Origin: Dichomitus squalens LYAD-421 SS1
Lineage: Eukaryota; Basidiomycota; Agaricomycetes; Polyporales; Polyporaceae
Reading direction: 5' to 3'
Length of the DNA: 64,000 bases
Assembly (NCBI RefSeq): GCF_000275845.1
Contig: NW_006766891.1
Span: forward strand, 105,562-169,561
The notes below the pieces were generated by a model. The model was not told the DNA's origin. It worked only from the letters and a program-made list of their open reading frames with translations, and did not search any database. The position numbers and the translations under genes are program-made. Positions 31,484 to 44,453 of this stretch are shown here, piece after piece; position 1 is the first letter of the stretch; every line of letters starts with the position of its first letter.

Positions 31484-34400
31484 ATGGTTGCTGATGCCAT
31501 TAGGGCGGCGTTACTCACCCTCATAGGATTGAACCTGAGTGCCGCGACAAGCACCTCCACAGGTGATACGCAAGCGGTCATGACCATACCGGCTGTGACA
31601 GAGAACCAGACATGGACGGTGTCGCTCTCACAGGATTGGGATGTAAGTGTAGCTATGCTCTTGGTCGCTTCGATCCTACTGAGGCGGCCTCGATCGTTTA
31701 GGTTCTGGGGCCTTTCCCAATTCATGCGCGGGAACAGCATTTTTTGTCACCATCGTTTCCGCTGAAGCGTAATTTCTCCCTTCTGTATACCTAGGGACCG
31801 CATTTGAAGCATCCTCGTTTGACAGTGACGGACCCGATTGACTTAAACGCGACTTGGCCCTCATCTTACGCCGATGGTGGCTCCGTCGGATGGACGAAAG
31901 CTCAATCCCTGGACGACGTCATCGAAGTGTCCTACCCTTCTGTCAGGTGCATGATTCTCCAACACCCTATTCTCGCCTCCGGGCTCACGAACGCCCTTGG
32001 TAGATGGGCCGCTTTGCGCGCGACTGAGGGCTGGGCGGCTCTACAGCATCATAGTGTCTTACGTTCGGTCATCACTGTGTACCCACCGTCGAATCCCTCG
32101 AACCAGGAAACATCAATACCACGCCTGCTGGTAGACTTGGATCAAGGATCATTCTTCACCCTTCTTCCTCCTTCAGACAACAAAGACGACAAATTCGTGC
32201 CAGAATGGCATGCCGGGAATATATATGCGCTGGGCAGGGCACCTCCTAATGCTGTCAGCCTCCCATATCCCCCATCGACTGATTCACCGACAACGTACGG
32301 GATCGTGGTCAGCGGCGACTATGAGGTGATTCGTTACGGTTGAGCCCGTGTCTACTTCCTGCTGACTCTGACAAACGTCGTAGATTAGGCTCTTCGGTGA
32401 TCCTCGCTTCGATCTGGGCTCAGAGGTACCCAAGACGTCAATCATTCTTACCGTCGATATCCAAGATACGGTTCCAGCTGTCGTTCGCGTTGACTCTCAT
32501 GCTGTCGTGAGCGACTTCGTCGACGGCTGGGCCTTTGGGAACGCGGTTGGTGTAGGTCTCCGCAGTCTCGACGGGTGGTGGACCGTTACCGGGGCCAGTG
32601 TCTCCGCAGATCTCGCGGAGGTATGGGGCTTTGTCCCATTACCAGTAGCTGTTATAACGTTTGATCTTCCTGGTAGATCTTCGAGGTTTCACTCTTGCAG
32701 AAGACTCGCATCGCTCCTACCCAGACTCGGATTATACCGATCACGCTGACACAGAGGGCGCCCTTGCGGCATGATTCAATCGAGCTGACCTTGACGGTGG
32801 AGTCCCAGGACACAGTATCCGAAGTGCGTATCGCTATTCCAGTGGAACATTACGCCCAGTGGTCAGCAGACGACGTACCCGCCGCCGGAATCAAGGCATC
32901 TTTCTTCTATGGCACTTCCATGCCTGCCTCCTTTATCGTGATACCTCCTCGGGAGCCAACTAATGCACCGCAGCCGCCTATTCTCGCCCTTCGTGAGTTT
33001 ATGTTTCAGTTATGCTTGGAGTTATCATTTGACCGTCTCATACCGCAGATGGCGCGGGCCTGGACGCTCTGAAAGAGCATAGACTCTCATGGGTTGAGGC
33101 ATTGCCTCGACAACGTCACAGCTGGGTTATACTCCCTGCAGGCCGAACGGAATGGGTGAGTCATTATTCTCAAGCATATCTTACGATGCTCTCTCAACGT
33201 AATTTTCAGGGGTTGGACTGGCATGGCCCTAGCACGCGAGAAGCATGGAATACAGTGGAAGCACTAAGCGACATCCTTGGCGCCCGAGAAGAATGGCGCA
33301 GTTGGAGTTTTGCACCTGATACCAGGGTTCTTCTTATGGGCCACTCGAACGGAGGTCAAGGCGCTTGGTATGTTGGTGGGAGGTATCCGGACAGAATCGT
33401 TGGAGGTAAGCGAATGACCCGGAATGAAGATATCATGTCGCTGAACGGATTTGAACGGCTCTTCTAGTCGTCCCTGCTGCCGGCTACATTAAATCGCAAG
33501 CATATGTCCCCTGGGTTCAGTCGAGGTCAGACATCAAGTCCGCAGAAGGCATTGTGGTCTGAGCCATGTTGTGTTCTCGCAGATCAGCTCACTACATCGA
33601 CCCTGCGCTTCGTGCCCTGCTCGACTCCTCGCTCACCCCCGATGATAATGACCTCTTCCTGTCGAACCTAGCGGATACACCAATCCTGGCCATTCATGGG
33701 TATGTTTACCTGCCGCTATCGTAGTGCTGCTCTTTTTGACAAATTTCAACTCTACAGGGGGGACGACGAGAACGTCCCTGTATGGCACACCCGCGAATTG
33801 GTTGCTACACTGAAGACGTGGAACCCCCACGCTAATGTGACGTATGTCCTTTCTCGTAAGCTCCCAATCGCAGCGATGCCCATGCGTTTCTAGATACCGG
33901 GAGGACAGTGGTGAACACCATTGGTATGAGGGCCTGTTCCTCAACGATGCGGTCAAAACCTTCGTGGCCTCAATACTATCGGGCGAGGGCGCCACCGCTG
34001 CGCCATCGTCAAGATCTTACACGCTCACCGTGGCCGTCCCGAGCGACTCGGGTTCCTTACATGGATGGTCGGTCCATAGCCTAAGCATTCCTGGCCGGTG
34101 CGTCGCATTGTCGTTGTGAGACCTGCGCATTGAATGATCGTGTGCCCGCAGTCTGGGGAGGCTTGGTGTGGACATCGAACCAGGTGGGATTTCCGTGCGG
34201 ACGACGAATATCAAGGCGTTTTCCATCCGGCTTGGCTCGTTGCCAGAAGACGTGAAGAATGTGCCCTTCTTGGTAGATGGACAAAGCGTGGAGCTGGATG
34301 AAGCCTCTTGGGACCAGCCTGACTTCTTCCTAGCTCTGGCTCAAGAGCAAGGCGTTTGGAGCGTGAGTGTGGGCCCAAGCGCTGTCTTAGGACGGCGTCT

Positions 34401-35083
34401 CATTGATGTGTCACTTTCACAGCCATATCCTTTGTTCGATGTCCAGTCGGTACCACCCACTGGTCGAATCCTTAATGTGCTCAGCTCTGCCGGCCCCATC
34501 ACCATCGTCATCCCAAGTCAGTCGCCCTCTGCGCAATTGTCAGCCGGTCTGCGTATCGCGCACAACCTCGATGTATACCATAAGCTCGATGCCGACATCA
34601 TCACTGAAGATGAGGCCGCGACAAGGATGCGGGACGGGTCTCTGGCGTCAGCTAATATAGTTGTACTGGCCAGGGGCGAACTGGGAGCATTCTCGAGGTC
34701 AATCCTGGAAGAAGCGAGAACACCGTTCAAGATCAGTGGCACAAGTCTGAAGCTCCGCGGTCGATTGCTCAATGGCCCGTCGATGGCTACGCTCTTCCTG
34801 CACCCCCATCCGACCAATGCGAACTCGCTCGTCCTCTTCGCCTACGGTGCCGACATGAGCGGGTTCGAGAGAGCTGTGCGTCTATTCCCGATCCGCACCG
34901 GAGTGACTGTGCCCGACTGGATCGTCGTCGGGCGACAAGCGGATGAACGAGGAACAGGAGGAGTGCACGGTGCAGGGTAAGTCACAAGACAGGATAAACT
35001 GATGAAACTGCTCATTGACACCGATCTTACACAGGGTCTGGGGTAACAACTGGAGCTGGAACGAGGCCATGTCCGCATTCTAG
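31484..35083 (+). CDS. large secreted alpha/beta hydrolase, peptidase S9-like
   Basis: The protein begins MVADAIRAALLTLIGLNLS, a likely signal peptide, and is roughly 950-1000 aa over about nine exons. The first half is a beta-rich region of unknown type (LLVDLDQGSFFTLLPPSDN, SGDYEIRLFGDPRF). The catalytic domain is central: LALHGAGLDAL (oxyanion strand), LMGHSNGGQGAWY with the nucleophile Ser in G-H-S-N-G-G, AIHGGDDENVPVWHTREL with the acid Asp, and EDSGEHHWYE with the catalytic His. About 350 further residues of unrecognised, probably beta-rich, sequence follow, ending NNWSWNEAMSAF. The triad and the HGxxDxxVP motif fit prolyl-oligopeptidase/S9 relatives; similar fungal proteins are usually annotated only as alpha/beta hydrolases. 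Substrate is unknown. Confidence 0.8.
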
Positions 35084-35419
35084 ATTACGACAAGAGGTAT
35101 GTATGAGGTGATACATCACTATTGAATATACATGACACATATAGAGTAGTACGTCGTGGTGTAGGTCGTGCGTGGTACGTGGTGGGTTCGTCAGGGCTGA
35201 CCGTAAGCAAAGTTCGAGCCATCACGTGTGCCTTTTGTAACAGTGCGAGAGAGGAAATCTTGTTACAATACAGTGCAATGAGAACACAGCCCAAAATTGA
35301 GAAGGGGAGGAGCGGAATATATATCACAGATAGCGAAAGCGATAGCAAGATGTGGGGATGCTGGAGAGAAGGAGGATGCTCTAGGATTGGAAGATCGACC
35401 TCGCGACCTGGATGAAACG
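35084..35419. other. convergent intergenic region
   Basis: 3' flanks of the hydrolase and of NOT1. Nothing else supported. Confidence 0.45.
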
Positions 35420-38400
35420 TCAGTGGACGCTCGCTGAAGAGGGATTGGATTCACGCACATTCTCGAGCAGAAGCGTGACCTCAGGAGCAATGTGGATGAA
35501 CTCCTGGTTCCAAAAGTTGTACTTGGGGTTGCGCAACAGCTCAATGAACGTGACTAGAGCGCCCCACGGGTGCGGACGGTGGACTAGGAACCGCTCCAGC
35601 AATACCCTGGTCACGATCTCCCTGAACTGATCAACCTGAATATCATGGAAGAGGTACAGCATCAAGGAGCTGAACCAATGCGTATGCGCATTGGGGTAGC
35701 GCAAGTGAAGGACCATCGCACTGAGCAAGTGGTGCTGACCTGTAACGTCGAGGTTTAGCTATAGGGATGAGAGATACAATTGGAGACACGTACCTTCAAC
35801 ATCCAGATTGGTCGCCAAGTAGTGCAAGGCAACGACACCAGGGTCGGTCGGAACGAAGAGCGGACCTCCGCTGCGAGCCCTCGCCTGAGCGACAGAAGAA
35901 ACCCCGATGTACATGACAAGCGAGTTGATGAGGGGGAGATTGTACGTCTCCGCAGCACCCTCTTGAGCCGGAACGCGGAGGCGATCCTTGAGTGACGACA
36001 GGAATGTAGACTGCGGACCCCTGTTCAACAGGAATTGGTCAAGGTACATTCTGAGGTCACCCGCTCTAAGGCTGGCTGCGAAGTCGGACAGGATGGGCGG
36101 AATGGGACCCATCTCGGGTATCGCCTCGAAGTCGATGTCCCGCAGATGGGGATCGGGAAGGACGACATTGGGAGGGTATGCGCTGAGAACGATATTGCGG
36201 AATTGGATGCAACGCGGGGGGATCACGTCACAGAGGGAGAAGTAGTACTCGCTGAGGAATTCGGGGAAGTCGTGAAGCAGGACGAGGAGAAGGCGTAGAG
36301 TGCCCCTGTAAAGATCGCGACCAGCAGGCTGCAGATCAGCAGTTTTGAGGAAAGGCGCGAGGAATTTGAAGAGCGACAGCAGAAGCTTGTAGAAGGCAGA
36401 CCATCCCTATGGCGAACAGTCAGTCATCGCCTGCACCGTTGACAGGGCCAGTGCCTACCTCGCGATTGTCGGACAGGAGCAATTTTGGCATGAAGAGACG
36501 ATGCGAGATCAAGCTCATCCACGAGAAGGCAAAGCCCGGGAAGTACGTCGGTTGCAGCGAGCTGAAGGTATCACTATAGATATATTAGTACATGGTGTAG
36601 GTTAACGACAGCCTGACAACTCACCTGATAGCGATGAGCAACTGGAAGTAGGCCGATCCCAGACTACTCTCAACCGAGTGAAGATCGTTGAGAAGGCTTG
36701 AGAAGAAGCGGAAGAACGGTTTCTGCTGGAAGTGAGGGCCCTGCTCCTCGTGCATGTTGGCAAGCACGAGCACAAAGATGGACAAAATCTTCGTGAGGTA
36801 GTGGACCTTGGCTTGATCGTTGTTGACGCCGGACGCATCGCCGTGGTACTTGATGATGTACACGATCAAGCGCGACATGGCATCCAGTGCCTGGAAAGCG
36901 AAGCCGAACTCGCCAGCGTTGACGTGCTTGATGTAGCTGTTCACGCTCGACTCCGCGCAAACTCGGAAGAAGAACGAAGAGACATCTTCGGCCTTGAGGA
37001 TGCCCTGGCGCGTGAGCTGGGTGATGTACGGCACAAATGATTTCTCGGGCGAGTGCGACCGCTGATAAATGCTGATCCATTGCTGGAACCAGATGAACAG
37101 CTTCTCACGCAAAGTCTCCGTCTCCGGCTTGACAGAAGGTTGACGAGCAGGTTGACTGTCAGCCACTGGAGTATTCGCCGTTTGAGCTGTCCGACGCGGT
37201 ACGCCACGGAGGTCATCCAGCAACCGACTAGCCCTGGAAAGCACGGTAAGCGGGATGGCGCAAAAAGAGATACACGCAAGCACTAACTCATCGTTCGTTT
37301 TGCCTTGCTGAGCCAACTGATTGAAGGCCTCAAGCGAGTACGAGAACTGAGCCTGAGTAGCGAGGGGCGGGTCAGCCGCGAGGCACTCCCGGATCAGTCC
37401 AGCAGCGAAATTCTGCAGGCTTGGGCGGGGATCCGAGTACAGCAGCTTCGCCAATTGCTGATCCTCCTGCGAGATGGTCACAAGGCCGCTGCGCAAGAGG
37501 GTGACGGTGACGGGAACATTGAACTTCCGCTCGTCCTCGGCGTAGATCAGCCACGTGATTGCCTCCCGTGCAACCTCCTCGAACGAGTGGCACAGCTGAT
37601 CCAGCAAAGCGACGTAGATCTCGCGACCAAGCTGAGAAGGGGTCTTGTACAACAACTGTACAATCTTCTGGGACATGAGGAGGGGCGTGCGGGAGCGGTC
37701 GATGGAATCGGCAGCGATGAAGAGGATCTGACGGACAAGGTGGCGGACTTCGTGGTTGGGTGGCAGCGCGGCAAGGGAGGCGATAGGGAGCTGTATGAGC
37801 ACGGCCTCGAGATCCCTGACGAGAGCCTGAGGCAAACGATGAGTGGCTCTCCGTCTTCACACATTGTAGATCACTTACGTTGAAACGCTCCATGGCTTCC
37901 TGAGGACGGAGCAGTGCTTGACCGGGCTGCTCTGGGGCAGGCGACGGACTGTAAAGGGAAGGAATCTGGTCGTTGCGGGAGTACGATACCGTCGAGTTCG
38001 GACGGCTAATGAACATGCGCCGCTTGGGGTCCATGCCTTGACAACCGTCAGCGAACGATGTGAAGGGGTGGTAAGCATACGCACTGAAGTCCTCGTAGAC
38101 GGCTGCTTGGATCTGCTGCACGCCGGTGGGCTTGATGCGCAGCGGGTCAGGTAGAGAACCGAAGACATTAGATTGCGGCACAGAGCTGTCCCAGAAGGGC
38201 TGGCCAGGTCGTGACTATATGCATAATTTAACGTCGCACATTGACGGCTGGCGAGTGACATTACTCACCTCCCTGTGACGTCTGCGGAGCTCGTATGCAG
38301 CTGCAAAACCGTCATCGACGTCAATCACCGCACGATCCATAGCCGCTTTCTCGATAGCCTGGCAAGCAAGCTCGATATTCTCCTGCACCAGCAAGAAGAT

Positions 38401-41400
38401 GACCTGGTCGGGAACGATTTGCTGATGACCGGGTAGGTTAGCGTCGGTCTCCCAAGCAGGCAGGAAACACTCACATCAGTGAAGCCGAACTCAGACAAGA
38501 ACTGGCGGATGTGGCTGCCGAGATTGCCTTTGAGCGGCTCCTTGCAGGTGACCAGAGCCAAACTTCCAGCGAGCTTCTGTGCCATGAGGTGACCAGCCTT
38601 CCGCAGCTTGTCCTCGTTAGGCTCCGTGACGAAGTCCTTAGCAACTAGCTCGCGGGTAGATATGCCGGCGATGGTGACGGAGCGCTCGACGACGGGGAGG
38701 ATGATCTAGGGGGAGCTGGTTGGTTCCCAGACACTTTTGAGAGCAGAGATCAATCTTACCTCGCGGACAGCGCGGTCAATCGCCATCTGAATCGCACGCT
38801 TGAAGGACGGGTTTGTGTTGAGAGGGGCGAGTTGAGGGTTAATGGTGACATGAGGGAGGATGCTCGACAGGATGTTCTCAATGTGGGCGCCAAGAACGCG
38901 CTGGGTGTCAGAAGGACTGGTCGGTCCTAGGGGTATTACCTGAGCGTCCTGTCCTTGCGCTGTCGGATCATACCCACCCATAGGCAGAGAGTCGATATCG
39001 CCGACATAGTCAGGGAGGGGAGGACCGGCGAGCGAATCAGATAGAGGACGATTGCGGAGGATAGTAGTCGCCTGCACAACATCGAGGTCGATATCGAGCG
39101 CCTTGCAAAGCATTTCGATCTCGAACTTCAGGTTGAGTTTGAGCTCGGCGAAGTGATACAGCTCGGTGAGAAGGCTGATGACGGCCATCAGCCATGGGTT
39201 CGGGGGGCGGAACACTTTGGAGCGCGCCGCTGGCTCAAGCGTTTTGCAGACGAACGGGATTGCGACTACGAGCCTGTTGTTGTCGTAGCCCTCAATGAGC
39301 AGGTCCTTGAACGATAAGTTCTTGTGCTTGATTGGACGATCCCTGGCAAGCGTGATGCTGCCCAGCCACGAACCGACGTTCTTCAGGACAGCACGCTCCG
39401 AGCTGAGCTGCTGAGTCTTCTCCGAGTTGAGCAGTACTGCAGATTTGACGAGAGTCTCGTGGAGGACGAATCGGAACAATGACTGGACGTCCAGGGCATC
39501 GAGGAAGCGAAGGTACAGCTGATGGTTGTTCGGCTCGATGCTGACGCGCTGGTCAACTAGATAATTTGCAAACCACCGCGAATAATGCTCCTGGAAGTGC
39601 CCCTTCATCTCCGCCAGCTTCGATTCGAAATTCGACGGGGCGAGATTGTTCACAATGAACAAAATCTTGTCTGACACCTCTTCCGGCGGCTTCTCAGGCT
39701 CGCCGTCCAGCCGGTCAGGTTGAATAGCCGTAAAAATCGGCGGCTGCTCTATCATCGGCACCGATGTCAGTGTTCGTAGATCCGCAGAGCTGCTCGCGCC
39801 ATCTCCATTGGCGAGCGCGCGCTGGATGCTGACTGCGAGGTCAGGGCGCGCCTCGAGTAGGTGTGGGATCTTGAGCAAAGCCTGACAGAGCGGTTGCCAC
39901 TCGGAGAGGCGCGACTCGAATCGGGAGAGCGCTTGAATGCCGAATTTGAAGAGGTTAGTCTCCGGCGGACAGTTGAGAGCGTCCAGGACATAGCGGATAG
40001 CAATGCCGAGGGGGATGAAATCGACAAGCTGGTATTGGATAAGGGAGCCGAACAGATAGCCGGTCATGGCAAGTTCGCGGTGTGGATAGTACGACTGGAA
40101 GAACTTGTACTCGTCGAAGAGGAAGTGCAGCATGCAAGAGAATATCTCGTGGTCGCGGGGGTTACTGGAAGCCTTGTTGCGCTGCAGCAGTTTGATGACG
40201 TCGTCAATGGTGATCTGCTCGTCGTACATCTGCTTGTAGATGCCGTCGACCTCCGTCTCAATCTCTGTAGAGTACGTGACGACACTGAAACCTGGCTCAA
40301 TGTCGGAACCAGGAACCAGGTTCATGAGACGCGGGTGGATCTGCAAACAAGCATTCCGCACTTCGAGGCAATAGTCGACGTCGTTCTCATGCATGATGCT
40401 AGAGCTACGACTAAGGTCAGATGGCGTCTCAACACGATGGTGGCAACACGTACCTGTTGCGCAACACCCGCAAGAATATTGCTATGGTCTGAGGCGAAAG
40501 CTGCATCGTACGAGGCTCGACAGGAGGGTCCGAAACTCGCACGGTCTTCTCACTGTCCATCTTGAGCTCCAAGAAGGCGATGACAGCGTGCAAGAAATCG
40601 GCGCCATGTGTTGTGACGTTGTCGGCAAGCCACTTGTCCAAGTTGAGATACTCGCGACGAGAGGCTAACGCAGCAACATCCAAGGCGAACTTGAACGGTC
40701 GGACCTCAAGCAATGCATCCAAGATCTACGACCTGTTAGCCGGTTATCACAATAAGCAACGAGGACACGCACTTTAAGATCTTGTGCAACGTCTAATATC
40801 CTCGTGATGTTGAGGTTACTCTCATCGTAGAAGTCCCGGAACGCGTTAGTGAGGTACGCAGGCTCGATCTGCCAGATCCGCATGAACACGAGTTGATGGT
40901 TCGGGTGACCAGCCAGAAACATAGCGAGGAGCCGCTGAGTGTACTCCAGGCGGATGTCGTTCCATGACGCTTGCTGGGCAACAATCAGGGAAGCGCTACC
41001 GATTTGGGACGGAAGTCTCACCGGAACTTGCAGAAGACCCATATGCACGAGCTCTGCACTGATCTTGACTGCCTTGTCCAACATCTCGCGCACCAAGTTT
41101 GTGATCTCCGTGCTGTTGAAGTCGGCTGCCTGAACCAACACTTCGAACAAGTCCAGCGAGTTCCAAGTGTGCCCTTGCACGTTCGCAGCCAGTGATTTGA
41201 TGGTAGGACTGGCACCCGCGACATCCTCGACGGTGACGATCTTCCGGCCTGGAAGATTGACAAAGTTAAAGGTGTCCGCAGGAAGAGATAACAGAGCATC
41301 GAGCAGGCGAAGTTGGTATTGAGTATTGGACCAGAGAGACCAAAAGCCAGTGACTGCGTGGTGCTGCTCGTCGCGCGGCGTGTTCATTAAGATAGCGATA

Positions 41401-42612
41401 AGCAGCTTCAGAGTTGCCGTGTCGACGCCCTGCCTGTCAGGGATATCGAATGCCTGAATGGCAGCGGCCCAGTTGAGACTGCTATTCTGTAGATACGGAT
41501 GGATTTGCTGTCAGTGCGAATCATCTGTCTACGACAGCGATGTGCTTACGAAGCTACTGAGCGCCCGTACAACAGCACCGACGTCGGGCAATGATGTCCC
41601 TTCGGAAGCCAACCGCGCGAGGGAAGTCACGAGATCCACAACTTGAGCATCAGTCGGAGGGTTGACCTCGCTGATTCCGAATCTTGCCATGAGGGAACGG
41701 ACAACGTCCGCATCGCTCGTGATGTCAGGTCCCAGCTGTACCAATGCTTGCACAAGAGATGTTCCAGGCGGAAGACTAAGTACGTCGGGCAGGTGTGTTA
41801 GTAGGAGTGAAGGTGCAGCTTTCCGAAGCATACCTCAGATTAGGCATAATATGCTGGAGAATTGGGGAGACGATCTCCGAACCGTACTTCGCTTGGGCAG
41901 CAAGAATGAGGGCTTGCCGCTGGGTGGCATCCAGGATGGGAGCATCGGAAGGGACTTCGGCAAGGAGGTTCGACAGCAACTTCGCGACCTGATTCGGATT
42001 GAGATCGGCATGGTCGAAGGAAGGATGCTGGCACAAAGCCAAAACAGCGTTCTCGAAGTCTACACGAATCACGGTCGCCGCCTGCGCCGCAAGTTCTCTC
42101 CGAGTTGGAGCGGCGACGATGGAGGACGCCAAGATGAGCCTCTCTAGCGGGCGAAGCCCAACTCGGTCCGCAAACTTGACAAAGTCAAAGTTGCGGTATA
42201 CCTCTCCTTCTCCCTGATCAACACCATCTCGAAACCTGTCTGCTAGAAACGGATCGCGTGCGAGGCGCTGGGTCTCTTGGACGAGCAAGCGGAATGTCAG
42301 GGCGGAGGAGGGATCAAATGCGGCGGGTGATGTGGTAGATGTGAGTCTGTTATGGGAGTAAACGATGAGACGGCGTATGAAGTGGAGGTATGTGTCGATT
42401 CCATGCTGCTCGGAAAGCTGTATGTGTATATGCGTAAATGACGAGAGAAGGTTTACATGAGCCATCGTTTCGTTCGCTTCAAGACGCATGCGACTTACTG
42501 AACGTATCTCCACCTGATTTCGCTCGAAGTTCTCTTCCGTGAGGGTCGAGAGCAAAAAGACGATCTGCGCTTTGACGATAGTATGGATGTTGGGGCTGGC
42601 GGTGCCGTCCAT
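35420..42612 (-). CDS. NOT1: CCR4-NOT complex subunit 1 (NOT1 scaffold)
   Basis: Central scaffold of the cytoplasmic deadenylase complex; it binds CAF1/CCR4, CAF40 and NOT2/NOT3-5. About 2,000-2,100 aa in some 18 exons. The N-terminal HEAT region starts near MDGTASPNIHTIVK and includes EQHGIDTYLHFIRRLIVYS. The MIF4G (CAF1-binding) domain contains FIVNNLAPSNFESKLAEM, KNVGSWLGSITLARDRPI, LLIEGYDNNRLVVAIPF and FRPPNPWLMAVISLLTELY. A DUF3819 (CAF40-binding) region follows (LRNRPLSDS, QRVLGAHIENILSSILPHV, NEDKLRKAGHLMAQKLAGSL). The NOT1 C-terminal superfamily domain has PTYFPGFAFSWMSLISHR, HDFPEFLSEYYFSLCDVIPP, QFRNIVLSAYPP, PFLV/FVPTDP and ELLRNPKYNFWNQEFIH. The start is uncertain: the frame extends upstream to 42900, and MTEASARARTP at 42683 is another choice. 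The first intron is a stop-free multiple of three, so its retention keeps the frame. Confidence 0.95.
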
Positions 42613-43913
42613 GGCTGGAGTGCGCGCCCTGGCTGAGGCCTCCGTCATCCGTCGACCGCCGAGGCCACCACCAGAAGCCGTTTTGAAAGAGTTGGAGGGG
42701 GAAGGAGGAGAAACCTGCAGCAAGATAGACCGAAGCCACCTTGAACAGCGAGCAGAGATCCCTGCACAGAACCAGTCCTTACCAGAGCACGCATCCCCCC
42801 TTTGAAGCTCCGCTTCAATCTTGGCGGCGACTCTCCTCGACGATCTGCTTGCACAGTATGAGTTTCCTCGCCCATGGGGGTATAGCGATCTGCATTCCAT
42901 CCAGCACCGTCCTTTACGCCGTGCAGACAGACTTTCATATGTGTTTGCGCGTCCCTAAGCCTCGAGGCTCAAATGAAGAGGCTCGCCTGCGCACTACAGA
43001 TTAGCGCGTGGCGTAGGTGAGTGCGATTTGTTTAACTTCCCGCGTCAGATTATTACGTTTCGTCTCCGTCACCTCGCTCGCACATCGAGAAGCTGCAGAC
43101 TGAAGGCTGCGAGCGTTGCGCACGTTGAGCACATCCCTACACTTCCCCATACTGTTGATCACGACGCTCCTGAGATTTCCGCACCTGCACTCGTGGTGTT
43201 GCTCCATAGGTACGTGTCATCTCTGCTATCAACGCGTCTCAATTCACATGTGGCTGAGGCACACGCTGGCAGCGTAGATATTAGAACCGTGGAGGATCAT
43301 GCGAACCGACAACAATGGACTCGCCCGAGACACTTTCACAGGCGCCTCCACTAGTATAGAGGTGAGTGGCCTGCCCAAAAGGAGAAGTCAATTCTCGTAC
43401 ATGGGAGCGGGGATGCCCTGGACCGGCCTCGTCCCTGGCCGTCCTAAGCTTTGTCCGGAGGCAGTATGTGGTGAGAGCACTGTGGAGTAGCCAGCTCTTC
43501 ATCTGCCATCTCCCTTGACAAGCTATCGTTCCAGGCCATAGGATTGCCTTCAGTCATCTGAGCATAAATGTTGCTGGTCGCGCCTGTATACCTGACTGCT
43601 TGCTGTGCTTGCTCTCGCAGGCACAGCTAAAGGGATACCAGGTCCAGCACGCGAGAAGCTAGGCATAGGCCTTACAATGTTACCCCGAGAAGCAAGACGC
43701 TGCTCGCCTTGGAAGAAGTATCCTCGCAGTCAAATGTGTCTCAGTCCCGCCTCTGAGTGAACACGACTTTCGTCTGCTCTATTCATGCACGCATAAAATC
43801 TCTTGGGCTCTTCAAGGTTTACAAATGTAGTGTTCACCGGAGTCGCTGCGAACACCTCCGTATCTTGATTGGTCCGGTCTTTGCCCAGCATTCATTTGTG
43901 TTGTTCTGAACAG
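42613..43913. other. NOT1 promoter side and unresolved upstream exons of the next gene
   Basis: About 1.3 kb. The part next to NOT1 holds its 5' UTR and promoter. The part next to 43914 probably contains the first exon or exons of the chorismate-lyase-like gene, but I could not identify a start codon joined by good splice sites. Confidence 0.4.
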
Positions 43914-44453
43914 ATTCGAAGCCCAGACGATGTAACAGGACTGGAGAGGATCATGCTCGTTGCACAAGGTGACTTGCAACGACATCTCAGGTGATGTCGA
44001 TTTATCCACACTGAGGGCCCCACACTGACGTTACCCCCATCCAGTGCTTTCTTCGCTCGTACCATCACTATCGAATGCATCTATACAGATACGGGACCTC
44101 GCGGGACTGGTGCATCTCCAGCGAATCCGATCAAGCAGGCACGCCAAGTACACCTGAAATGCGGCTCCAAAACTCTGTGTATCGCGACCTCTTCAGTTAC
44201 TGTAACCTCACCCGAGTGTGAGCGATTGCTCCTGGATGAGAAATTCGCCCTCGGCCAAATCTTCAGGCATCTCCGAGTCTACCCAGAATTCTCTCTCCTC
44301 GACGTCGGCGCTCAGGTCGCTAATGGTACAAGGGAGCTCCGTCGGACCTACCAGCTTGAGACAGAAGGCATCAAGTGCGAGATCGTGGAAGTGTTCCCAG
44401 ACCGGGACATGTTCGACTTGGGCGAAGCCTGGCTCGACAGGGACTGCTAACAA
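43914..44453 (+). CDS. chorismate-lyase-like (UbiC/UTRA-fold) protein, 5' end unresolved
   Basis: Two exons are clear: 43914-43990 and 44045-44453, joined through a GTGATG...CCAG intron (AG+T gives Ser). The product reads ...TGLERIMLVAQGDLQRHLSA, then FFARTITIECIY, QARQVHLKCGSKTLCIATS, LLLDEKFALGQIFRHLRVYP, LRRTYQLETEGIKCEIVEVF and ends DLGEAWLDRDC. The order (an RxLLxxxGxLQRxLSA helix, then RxVxL-strand, S-x-V, LGxxFR, WRxYxL...CxIxEVFP) resembles chorismate pyruvate-lyase-fold proteins, but identification is from memory of the pattern. At least one upstream exon carrying the start must exist, because the splice acceptor CAG at 43911-43913 opens the first exon seen. No signal peptide is seen in the visible part. 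The reaction is not known; it may bind a small aromatic acid rather than cleave chorismate. Confidence 0.55.
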
